The notes beneath the pieces are model-generated. The model saw only the letters and a program-made list of their open reading frames with translations, did no database searches and was not told the origin of the DNA. This document shows, piece by piece, positions 34,801-41,840 of a stretch of DNA of 44,859 bases; positions within the stretch are counted from its first letter, which is position 1; every line of letters starts with the position of its first letter. Position numbers and translations under genes: made by a program. The DNA is from an uncultured Acidobacteriota bacterium (GTDB taxonomy: Bacteria; Acidobacteriota; Terriglobia; Terriglobales; Acidobacteriaceae): assembly GCA_903851035.1 (NCBI GenBank), contig CAINND010000106.1:1-44859 (forward strand). Direction: 5' to 3'.

Positions 34801-34875
34801 ACCTATCCGCTTACGTTGACCGCAACCAGTGGCCCATTACAGCGGACGATCAGTCTTTCACTAACAGTTCAATAG
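31861..34875 (+). CDS. Large secreted protein with Ig-like repeats and C-terminal membrane anchor
   Basis: A 1004-residue exported protein. A signal peptide ends near residue 25 (SLAQG). Residues 30-590 are rich in Gly, Tyr and Trp with recurring WxxxxxxNQLxxG-type strands, suggesting a beta-propeller-like fold of unknown function. A MBG/YGT-type Ig-like domain begins near residue 595 and a Big_3-type Ig-like domain (GTPTGTVTFNDG, GTHSITATYSGD) near 750. After a further beta domain come a hydrophobic segment and basic stop (ALLPILGLVSLKRRSK), a second hydrophobic helix, a Cys-Ser-rich turn (VSCSGSS) and a short beta tail. This tail layout is common in acidobacterial surface proteins. The ligand is unknown. 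Confidence 0.75.
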   Translation: MDKQRFVIFSLLVALLLCMVLPSLAQGQKSIQPIPASIKSNATTGGITGSYEWSLVAQATPDECFSGNANNGLTPAQVQANNASFLSNYPAGLSASSLQSCIAGGSLPKVNQAYVWGMTMTGNQIWYGTAANVLCLVEDTFYGSVPAPFENNSWVCDLNDGEDFKPPRMFMYDTGANTLTDLTPSIIAGGDLTLLKSVVGIRSAGNFNGIVFFAGISRGANKTSPVAMFAFNAQTQQYLGSYLYDGQTHTDGTHPYYSDIRQWKVVQNQLFTGVGIPGGGLMLLWTGSLAAPFSFTPVGQLAGEPAYFVAHTDGHIYVSTWGSAGNSYGMSLYMSPTLHAPTGLDSTDLNNWTEVWNLNDYEVEPSAVQVGGAIESFGGYLYFGTMQVPGTGVVAFEKLYPGVPTDNTTFLNTYRAIAIFQSAGFDPSVVTTPPVQLLYGSATLEQYNAGTNTWSSVPNNMGQSPTYGAAGFGNPFNNYTWAMKVFQNQLYVGTMDWSYLATNAGESTQIPAAILTIAPAFYGADLWMFSDTGSAAIPISMDGMGNYTSYGIRNMVVGNNALWLGMANPMNLRTNQSNYPGGWKLIDFPTQTGQPVVTWTNPADITYGTPLSATQLDATANVLGAFTYSPPAGTMLSAGQAQVLSSTFTPANSGNQYSNTVSINVDKQPLVVTATSASMVYGTTLPIITGTLTGVVNNDGITASFSTTGTNSSPVAQYPITATLIDPNNRLANYAVTNTPGTLTIQQAGTNSLLSASATSLLVQNTLTLRTQTASTTTGTPTGTVTFNDGTTTIGSASVDGSGMATISVSTLAAGTHSITATYSGDTNFKASTTSAISVLVQDLVLAPASGGSVSITTRPNGTAVFNLQINPIDGTTFPAAVTFTLSGLPASWSYYINPAVIPAGAGAQAVNVYVNVGSNTGSVSKVRTGLLFAALLPILGLVSLKRRSKAVIMSLLFILTLFIAMFGMVSCSGSSAAPVTYPLTLTATSGPLQRTISLSLTVQ

Positions 34876-34924
34876 GAGGGGTAAACACGAGGCAGTAAAT
34901 TTCCACTGAACGTGTACTGCCAAC

Positions 34925-34950
34925 GCAGGCTGCCGGCAACGGCAGCCTGC
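34925..34950 (+). terminator. Strong hairpin after the secreted-protein gene
   Basis: A perfect 11-bp stem (34925-34935 with 34940-34950) is closed by a GCAA tetraloop. Only a short T-run follows (ACCTTTAG), so termination may be partial. Confidence 0.6.
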
Positions 34951-35216
34951 ACCTTTAGCATCCATGTTGGTATGGTGTGGAATGAAGAGGGGACAATTAG
35001 ATTAACTCTCTTGTGGGCCGTCACTCAACTCATAGCTATGCACACGGAATCGTCTTCGAGCGCACATTTCGTGCTTTACGAAACTTGCTGCCGAATGGAA
35101 AGTGGCATATTTACCGCATATATTTTGTACGCACTGTTATCTTAAGGAAGCCGCCTGATGTTCCGGGCTCAATTAAAAACAGTTACGTCTGGCAATAAGA
35201 AATACGAGAAATGTAT

Positions 35217-35260
35217 CGCAGTGTAAGAGACCGGTCTTCGCGACCGGCCTTTTCGTGTCT
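35217..35260 (+). repeat. 44-bp repeat, right copy, with hairpin
   Basis: The segment is 37/44 identical to 24041-24084 and shares its 21-bp core (35231-35251). The hairpin CCGGTC/GACCGG with a TTCGC loop is followed by CCTTTTCG. There is no tRNA upstream. On the other side lies the 3' end of the pilin operon, for which it could act as a terminator. Confidence 0.6.
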
Positions 35261-35272
35261 GTGCGGTGATAT

Positions 35273-37075
35273 CTACCAGGGAGTCCAACTGAACTGCGTG
35301 ATTGCGAAGGTGGCGCCGCCGGGGCTCGACTGATAGGTCTGGAAGCCACTTGTCGTGTTGGCCAGGTCGGCGTCGTAGTAAAGATGGCCGCCGTTGGTAA
35401 TGTTGATCGTCTTGGAGATGACTGCTCCGTAGATTGCGCCATTGGCAGAGAACGTCACCGGTGCGTTGGGCGCGTAGATGGTGCCGTAAAACGCGTTGTT
35501 GCTGATGCTGGCAATGGATACGTTGTTGGTGCCGTTATAGAGGAATGTCAGCTTCGATGGATCGGCGGCCGTGTTCGTCACCGAGCCGCCGGTAAAGTTC
35601 AGCGGCGTGGAGTTGCCACTGGCGTTCAGGATGTAAATCTGCACATTGCCGCTGGCGGGCAATATGAGTTGTGCGCTGCCGCTGAGGGTCAGTGTGTCAA
35701 AGTAATAGACGCCGGCGGAAAGTTGTACCGCGACGTTGTTTTGAAACGTCACCTGCCCGTAGTTGTAGGGGCTGCTCGCAGTGTTGGGCGACGCGTCGCT
35801 GGGCGGCAGCGTGATATTCGGATTGTAGTATCCGTATACGGCGCCGTTAGGACTGCCGCTGCCGTTGCCTCCGGCGCATACCGGGGGAGTGGCGTACAGA
35901 TTGCCGTAGGTGCAGGTGCCGGCGTTGGCCGGAGGAGTTTCCAGCGTGGTGCCGCTGATGACCGGGTACGCCGCGTTGCCTTAGGTGGTGCTGGTGTAGG
36001 CGCTGGGCAGCGGCTGCGGATCGTTGCTGCAACTGGAGGTGCTGGCGGAGGTGCAGTCCACGCCGCTGCTGTTGCTTTGGCTGATCCACTCGGCATACAG
36101 CGGAGACTGCGAGGCCTGGCAGCCGTCGTTGTTGTTGTAGGACTTGCCATTGGGCGCGTAGCCGGTAACGCCGGGCAGTTTAATGCTGTTCGAACCCTGC
36201 GTGGCATCAAATTTTGCGTAGCCCGGTGCGTAAAGGTTGCCCATGATGTAAGCACTGCCAATCAGCGTGGCGCTGCCGAAGGTGGCCATGCTGCCTCCGG
36301 TGTTCAACATCGAGGGCGAAGTCTTGCTGGCGCTTGCACCATAGCTGTAAGCGTTGGTGCTGGAGCCGCCGCTCATGTAGATGGAGTTGCAGCCCGCGCC
36401 GGTGGCAAAGCCGCCATAGTTGAAGCCCTTGAACGGCACCGGCAACAGCGTGCTGCTGCCCGGCGCGAACTCCACGATCTCCTCCACCTGTGCCAGTCCG
36501 CTGCCCACTCCGCCGCTGGCGCCGCTGGAGCCGGCGTTGCCCACCGAGCCGCGTGAAGTGATGCGCCAGCGCGTCAGGTTAGTGCTGGTGTTGACGTAAA
36601 GCAGTTGCGCGGCCACGGCAATCTTCGCCGTGGAGATTGAACCTTGCAGCGTCGTCTGGAAGCTGCTGATCTTGGCGTCGAACGCGGCGTCGCCCGCAGA
36701 ATCAAAGGACGAGTAGGTGTCGCTCAGGTTCCCGAAGTTACTGCTGGCCATCACGATGTTGCTGTTGTTGCTGCTGAAGGTGATCGGGTAGCTGGTCAGC
36801 GTGAAACTCGATGTGGCGGGCAGCGTCCAGGTGTTCTTCAGGTAATAGATGGCGGCCTGTGCGCCACCCTCGGCCACATAGCGCGCCTGCGTCGTCGCCC
36901 GGAAGTTTGCGTTCGTCCACATCTCCTGCTGCGATGTTGTGATCATGGCGGTCACCACCAGCGACAGCACGAACAGCATCAGCAGGGCAGTAACCAGCGC
37001 CACCCCGGACTGTTTTCCCAGGCGGCCTTTCGCGCGATGAGAGGCGCGGCGAAGTGAGATGTGGGGACGGGTCAT
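35273..37075 (-). pseudogene. PilX-like pilus assembly protein, interrupted by in-frame TAA
   Basis: The reading frame from ATG 37075 encodes a PilX-type N-terminus: a basic leader, then GVALVTALLMLFVLSLVVTAMI and a helical spine, followed by a large Ser/Thr/Gly-rich extracellular domain. A single TAA at 35981-35983 interrupts it after SAYTSTT. The same frame continues open without a break through GNAAYPVISG to TAG at 35273, adding about 236 residues of beta-rich sequence of the same composition (VAVQLSAGVYYFDTLTLSG). Intact length would be about 600 residues. The nonsense change may be a real mutation, a sequencing error or a recoded codon. Its start overlaps the PilW-like stop by 4 nt. Confidence 0.75.
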
Positions 37076-38130
37076 GGCAGTGTTGTGCTCGCAAAGATTC
37101 CGGTCTGTGGCGTCCATTGGCGGTACACCTTATCCTGCGCGATAGCATTGATCATGTTGCGCGGCTGGATGTTCTCGTATGACTTGGTCACCGTGAACGG
37201 CTGGCCGGTCACCGGGTCATTCGAGTCCGAGTTGGCAGTGATGTAAAGGTTTACCGCCTGCACAATGTAATAGTTGTTCAAGTGGTCAGAGGGGCCGGCG
37301 GGCAGGTAATTGATGTACGGCGAACCAGCGTCGTCGGAATAGTCGAAGTAGCAGATGACGTTATCCAGCAATGTGGCGGTGTTGCCCGTGGTGTTTGCCG
37401 CCGCCGTAAAACTCCACACCGTGCGGGTCAGTGTGCCGCCGGTGTTGCCGCTGGTGGCGGAGCACTTATAGCGCACCAGCACCGGCGTTCCACTCTCGTC
37501 GATGTCGCCCATCAGCAGCAGTTGCGAGCTGGTGCTGGCGATGCCCGTGCGATTCTGCGATAGGATGCCTTCGGCAAATATGCCCACCGGATAAAAGGGC
37601 GTGGCCCCGGCGTGCGCATAGTTGGCTGCGCTGGCCGAGCGCATGACGGAAAGCGTGCTGGTGCTGCCCAGGTTGATGCTGCCGCAGATCCAGCCCTGCT
37701 CCTGGGTGGCGGCGCCGGAGTCGATCAACACGCTTTCGCCCAGGTAAAGGTTCGCAGCGGAATTATTTGTGGTGATGGTGGCTACCTGGAAGGTGCTGCC
37801 CGCGGAGCTGCCGCAGGCCGTGCTGCCACTGCCGTTCGTGTAAGTGGTACTGGAGGATGCGCTGGCAAAGCTGGCGGATGTGAAAAGCAGCGTGTCCGGC
37901 GCCACGGTCTTGCCGGCCTGGCCCACGTCGTGAATGATCATCTCCGAGGCGGCCCGCACGCGATCCTGCAGGTTAGAGCGAATTTCGTTCGTCCGCCGTG
38001 TCTGCTGTGTCTTCATCATGCTGCTCATGATGGCCGCCGAGAGCACCATGAAGAGCCCAACACTGATCATCAGCTCGATGATCGAGAAGCCCTTCGTGCG
38101 GATTGTGCCTTGCCTGCGCATAGTTTTCAT
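37072..38130 (-). CDS. PilW-like minor pilin
   Basis: A 352-residue type IV pilin-like protein. The prepilin peptidase site lies in TKG-FSIIEL (residues 14-20), with Glu at position 5 of the mature protein, followed by the hydrophobic helix MISVGLFMVLSAAIMSSMM. The C-terminal domain is long and Ser/Thr/Ala-rich. Minor pilins of this class prime assembly of type IV pili or type II secretion pseudopili. It is the third gene of the minus-strand minor-pilin operon, 2 bp after the PilV-like gene and overlapping the next by 4 nt. Confidence 0.82.
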   Translation of the reverse strand: MKTMRRQGTIRTKGFSIIELMISVGLFMVLSAAIMSSMMKTQQTRRTNEIRSNLQDRVRAASEMIIHDVGQAGKTVAPDTLLFTSASFASASSSTTYTNGSGSTACGSSAGSTFQVATITTNNSAANLYLGESVLIDSGAATQEQGWICGSINLGSTSTLSVMRSASAANYAHAGATPFYPVGIFAEGILSQNRTGIASTSSQLLLMGDIDESGTPVLVRYKCSATSGNTGGTLTRTVWSFTAAANTTGNTATLLDNVICYFDYSDDAGSPYINYLPAGPSDHLNNYYIVQAVNLYITANSDSNDPVTGQPFTVTKSYENIQPRNMINAIAQDKVYRQWTPQTGIFASTTLP

Positions 38131-38132
38131 TT

Positions 38133-38678
38133 TCAGTTCAGTGACTTTACGGCCACCAGAGTCGTGGAAGGCGATAGCATTGCGCGCCCCGCGCTGTAGT
38201 CCGCGCCGGAGAGCGCCACCACGTACACCGTGATGCTCTTCGATGCCGCCGCCGCGTCATCCACGATTCGCCACTCGCGCATATAGGCAGCGTTGGCCGA
38301 GGAGTTCGACGCCGTGCCCGCAAAGGAGATGTAATCCACATAGCAACTGCTGGGCGTGGTGAAGACGCAGCTTGGGTTGGCCGTTAATCCCACGCCTGTG
38401 CTTTGAACCCGGTTGTTGAGGCTGGATTGCGTCAGATCGGTCGTAGTGTCAATGCCCTGGGTGGAGCTGTAACCCAGCGCCAGAATCTGCTCCATCTTGT
38501 CCTGCGCATACTCCACGGTCTTGGTGCCCTGGTCGCCGTGCCCGCTGGTCTTGGCAATGGCCACCGTGGCCAGGGCCATCAGTCCGGTGATGCCGATGAA
38601 AAAGACGGCTGCGGCAATCAGCATCTCAATCATGGTGAAGCCGCCCTGAGCGCGCCGGATTTTGCCGTGACCTTTCAT
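38133..38678 (-). CDS. PilV-like minor pilin
   Basis: A 181-residue prepilin. The cleavage/methylation motif is QGG-FTMIEM at residues 11-18, followed by the helix LIAAAVFFIGITGLMALATVA. This is the usual size and style of PilV/GspI-type minor pilins. It starts 1 bp after the stop of the FimT-like gene and is followed immediately by the PilW-like gene. The order FimT-PilV-PilW-PilX is the classic minor pilin set. Confidence 0.82.
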   Translation of the reverse strand: MKGHGKIRRAQGGFTMIEMLIAAAVFFIGITGLMALATVAIAKTSGHGDQGTKTVEYAQDKMEQILALGYSSTQGIDTTTDLTQSSLNNRVQSTGVGLTANPSCVFTTPSSCYVDYISFAGTASNSSANAAYMREWRIVDDAAAASKSITVYVVALSGADYSAGRAMLSPSTTLVAVKSLN

Positions 38679-38679
38679 G

Positions 38680-39372
38680 CTAGTTGCTCACCGCCGTCCA
38701 CGCGGAGCCCGTGTATTGATAGACCGTTACATTGCCGGAAAAATCCATGCCCACGGCCCGCGCGTTGCCGCTGGTATCCACTAGGTAAAAAACGTAGGAA
38801 GGTGCCGCGGAGATGGAGGAGAAGGTGCCGCTGTAGGACGCTGCCGGCAGTCCGCGGCTGTTGACGATCATGCAGTAGGGCGTGGTGGCTCCCACGCTGC
38901 CGCAAGTGGCGCTGCCGCTGGTCATGCTGGGTGAGGCCGCACTCTGCGGCCCGGCCCCAAAGGTGGCTCCGGAAGGGTAACCGAGGCTGACGCCCGGTGA
39001 CAAAGACATGGCCAGGTCCTGGCTGACGCTGGTGGCCACGGTCGGCGAATCATAGGTAAAGTAGGCCAGTTTGCACGGGGTCGGCGTCAGGCTGGCATCG
39101 CAATAAACCACTACACGGCTGAAATTGGCGGCGGCTTTCATGCGTGCCGCATTCACCAGGCTGGCCAGGTTGCGGGCATCATTCTGCACCCGATAGCTGG
39201 CCGTCGAGCTCTTGTAGGCCATGAGCGCCCCGGCCATTAAAATCATGGAGATGCCGACCACCACGGCCAGTTCCAACATGGTGAAGCCGCACTCCTTCCG
39301 CGACCCTTTGTGGTGGCCCAGTTGTACTGGATTTGTCCTGATTGCACGGAAAGAAAGAATGCGCGACAACAT
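38680..39372 (-). CDS. FimT/GspH-like minor pilin
   Basis: A 230-residue prepilin with the motif ECG-FTMLEL, then the helix AVVVGISMILMAGALMAY and a GspH/FimT-type globular domain. ATG 39372 is chosen because AGGGG lies about 7 bases upstream; it gives a 29-residue leader, near the upper limit for prepilins. The frame is open further upstream to 39453, but without support. It is the first gene of the minor pilin operon. Confidence 0.8.
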   Translation of the reverse strand: MLSRILSFRAIRTNPVQLGHHKGSRKECGFTMLELAVVVGISMILMAGALMAYKSSTASYRVQNDARNLASLVNAARMKAAANFSRVVVYCDASLTPTPCKLAYFTYDSPTVATSVSQDLAMSLSPGVSLGYPSGATFGAGPQSAASPSMTSGSATCGSVGATTPYCMIVNSRGLPAASYSGTFSSISAAPSYVFYLVDTSGNARAVGMDFSGNVTVYQYTGSAWTAVSN

Positions 39373-39580
39373 CAACAACCCCTGGGGTCCCTGGTTCGGC
39401 CCAACATGACGAAAAACAATGATTCCGCATGCCGCATTAACGGCGACATTCAATACACTTCCATTGTGGCGGCAACCCAGCAGTCAAGTAAAGTTACCGA
39501 AGGCACTTTGAGCGGCAAATCAGACAGGGTGGAATAACTATACGAAATGTTTTTTCGCCCGGGTCATCGGGTGCCCGCGT

Positions 39581-40513
39581 TTAGCGGTGCAGGAAGTGCA
39601 GCAGCCCATCCAGCCCGCAATGTTGCACCCGGAAGGCCGCCGCAGCCCTCACCACGGGCTTCGCGTGATAGGCCACTCCGGTGCCGGCCACGGCCAGCAT
39701 GGGCAGGTCGTTGGCACCATCGCCTGCGGCCACGGCCATTGCCAGCGGAATCCCCTCGCGCTCGGCAAAGTTCTTTAATTCCTGAGCTTTACGCGCACCA
39801 TCCACAATCACCGAAGCCAGCCTGCCGGTCAGCATGCCGTCGGCAATTTCCAGCTCATTGGCGCACAGGTAGTCAAAGCCAAGTCGCTCTTGCAGATAGC
39901 TGCCAAAGAAGGTGAATCCGCCACTGAGGATGGCCGTGCGGCATCCTTTGGCCTTCAGCCCCGCCATCAGCCCTTCCAGCCCGTCGCCCAGTCGGATGGT
40001 CTGCCGCAACCCGTCCAGCTTTTCCGCCGGAATCCCCTTCAGCAAGCCGACCCGACGGGTCAGGCTGGTGGGGAAGTCAATCTCGCCCCGCATTGCCGAC
40101 TCCGTTATGGCCGACACCTGCGGTTTGACCCCGGCCAGCGCCGCCAGCTCGTCCACCACCTCGGCCTGGATCAAGGTCGAATCCATGTCGAAGGCAAAGA
40201 GCCGTCGCGGGGTGTGGAAGAGCTCTTCGCTTTCGGCGAAAACATCCAGGCCATCGTGCTCGGCGGCAAGGCGCAGGGTGGCCCGGGCTTCGGGGCTCGG
40301 CTCGCCCGTGGCGCGCGCGCGCTGCATGGTCAGCGAGGTGCCGGGCAGCGTTTCAACCGGGCCGGGCTCAATCGCCATGCCAGCCTGTCGCGCCGATTGC
40401 CAGAAGGCCTCCACGCGGGCTGCGTCCCACTGCCGTGCCAGCAGGGTGATGACGATGGTCTTGTTCAGCGTTGAACCGAGCAACACTGAATCGGGCATCT
40501 TTGAATCATGCAT
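39581..40513 (-). CDS. serB: Phosphoserine phosphatase
   Basis: A 310-residue HAD-superfamily phosphatase. Motif I is FDMDSTLI, with the nucleophile Asp109 and general acid Asp111; motif II is the serine in ILSGGFTFF; motif III a lysine in GARKAQEL; motif IV GDGANDLPML. The first 90 or so residues form an ACT-like regulatory domain, as in longer SerB proteins. It removes phosphate from 3-phosphoserine, the last step of serine synthesis. It diverges from the aminotransferase and serA genes of the same pathway. The start at 40513 is the longest supported; ATG 40498 is an alternative. Confidence 0.9.
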   Translation of the reverse strand: MHDSKMPDSVLLGSTLNKTIVITLLARQWDAARVEAFWQSARQAGMAIEPGPVETLPGTSLTMQRARATGEPSPEARATLRLAAEHDGLDVFAESEELFHTPRRLFAFDMDSTLIQAEVVDELAALAGVKPQVSAITESAMRGEIDFPTSLTRRVGLLKGIPAEKLDGLRQTIRLGDGLEGLMAGLKAKGCRTAILSGGFTFFGSYLQERLGFDYLCANELEIADGMLTGRLASVIVDGARKAQELKNFAEREGIPLAMAVAAGDGANDLPMLAVAGTGVAYHAKPVVRAAAAFRVQHCGLDGLLHFLHR

Positions 40514-40576
40514 CTCTGGAGCCTACCTCATGCAGCCGGAGCAAAGAATTGGAGGTTCCATTGAGGAATAGCACTT

Positions 40577-40585
40577 TGCTAGAAT
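40577..40585 (+). promoter_or_regulatory. Extended -10 promoter of the aminotransferase-serA operon
   Basis: TGCTAGAAT is a TGn-extended -10. Transcription would start near 40592, 73 bp before the gene. No good -35 is seen. The same nine bases occur upstream of the RNase D gene at 43507-43515. Confidence 0.45.
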
Positions 40586-40664
40586 CCGGAGCAAGCTCTT
40601 CCGCTCCGGTATTCACCAGCCAACCGCGGTTCGCCGCCTCACTTTGATAGCAGGAGATGGATTC

Positions 40665-41840
40665 ATGTTCCGCAAAACGCGTTTATTTACTCCCGGCCCA
40701 ACCCCTTTGCTGCCCGCCGCACAGTTTGCCATGGCTGCCGCCGACCTGCATCACCGCACGCCGGAGTTCCGCGCCCTCTTCCTGAAGGTGCTGGCCCAGC
40801 TTAAGACGTTTATCGGCACCAAGAATGACGTAATTGTGCTGGCCTGCAGCGGTACCGGCGCCATGGAGGCCGCGGTGACCAACCTGACCAGCCCCGGCGA
40901 CAAGGTGCTGGTGCTCAGTGCCGGCAAGTTCGGCGAGCGTTGGGTTGCCCTGGCCAAGACCTTCGGCTGCGAAGCCGTTGTGCTCACCAAGCCCTACGGA
41001 GAAACCTTCCCGCTGGACGAGGTCAAGGCCCTGCTGACCCCCGACGTAAAGGCCGTCTTTGTGCAGGCCACCGAGACCTCGACCGGTGTGCGCCATGACG
41101 TTGCCGGACTCGCCCGCCTGGTGAAGGGAAGCGACGCGCTGCTTGTGGTGGATGCCATCACCGGACTCGGCACCACGACCTTCGACGTGGATGGCGATGG
41201 CATTGACGTCATCATCGGCGGCTCGCAGAAGGCCCTGATGATTCCTCCCGGCCTGGCGTATCTGGCCGCCAGCGAAAAGGCCTGGGCGCGCATGGAGACC
41301 AGCAAGCAGGCGCGCTACTACTTCGATCTCCGCAAGGAGCGCAAGAACGCCGCCAAGGGTGAGAGCGCCTACACGCCGTCCGTCGCGCTGATCGCCGCCA
41401 TGGGTGCCGCGCTCGACTATCTTGAGCAGCAGGGCGAAGGCGACCTGGCCAAAGGCCGCGATCTTCTGATCGCCAACGCCGAACTCACCGCCATGGCCAC
41501 TCGCAAGGCCGCCAAAGCCCTCGGGTTGGAGCTCTTCGCCGCATCGCCTTCGGCTGCTGCCACGGCGCTCAAGGCGCCCGCCGGCGTCAGCTCTACCGAC
41601 ATCGTCAAGGGCTTCAAAAAAGAGTTCGCCGGAGTTCTAAGCGACGGTCAGGGTGAGATGAAGGGCCAGATCGTTCGCATCGCGCACATCGGCTACCTCG
41701 ACTATCTCGATTGCGTCGCCATCCTCGCCGGACTCGAGCAAGTGGTCGCGCAGCTTAAGCCGGGCAGCTTCCAGTATGGAGACGCCGTGCGCATTGCCCA
41801 GCAGGTTTACGCCGATGCTCGCAACGCGGGAGTGAAGTAG
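40665..41840 (+). CDS. Class V aminotransferase, likely phosphoserine aminotransferase
   Basis: A 391-residue PLP aminotransferase of the serine-pyruvate/alanine-glyoxylate group. The N-terminus FTPGPTPLLP and the PLP-lysine segment GGSQKALMIPPG are diagnostic. Its place between serB and serA, with a 1-nt overlap with serA, argues that it converts 3-phosphohydroxypyruvate to phosphoserine, a role this subclass fills in several lineages lacking classical SerC. AGGAG at 40652-40656 sets the start at 40665. Alanine-glyoxylate activity is an alternative. Confidence 0.85.
   Translation: MFRKTRLFTPGPTPLLPAAQFAMAAADLHHRTPEFRALFLKVLAQLKTFIGTKNDVIVLACSGTGAMEAAVTNLTSPGDKVLVLSAGKFGERWVALAKTFGCEAVVLTKPYGETFPLDEVKALLTPDVKAVFVQATETSTGVRHDVAGLARLVKGSDALLVVDAITGLGTTTFDVDGDGIDVIIGGSQKALMIPPGLAYLAASEKAWARMETSKQARYYFDLRKERKNAAKGESAYTPSVALIAAMGAALDYLEQQGEGDLAKGRDLLIANAELTAMATRKAAKALGLELFAASPSAAATALKAPAGVSSTDIVKGFKKEFAGVLSDGQGEMKGQIVRIAHIGYLDYLDCVAILAGLEQVVAQLKPGSFQYGDAVRIAQQVYADARNAGVK

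Larger units (their letters stand above)
34876..35272. other. Intergenic region at the right island edge
   Basis: No supported gene. It contains a hairpin after the secreted-protein gene (34925-34950), an AT-rich stretch at about 35090-35215 and the right 44-bp repeat copy at 35217-35260. No tRNA precedes that copy, unlike the left one. Confidence 0.55.

Noticed and set aside
35150-35230. A possible tRNA before the right copy of the hairpin repeat
   Set aside because: No acceptor, anticodon or T-arm pairing can be formed; the left copy follows a tRNA but the right one does not.
35384-36556. A 390-codon plus-strand frame across the PilX-like gene
   Set aside because: It is a shadow frame of the Ser/Thr/Gly-rich pilin gene. 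Continuity of the minus-strand frame on both sides of the TAA is more convincing.
39373-39560. A sigma-54 promoter for the minor-pilin operon
   Set aside because: The best GG-N10 candidate lacks the GC of the -12 element, so the consensus is not met.
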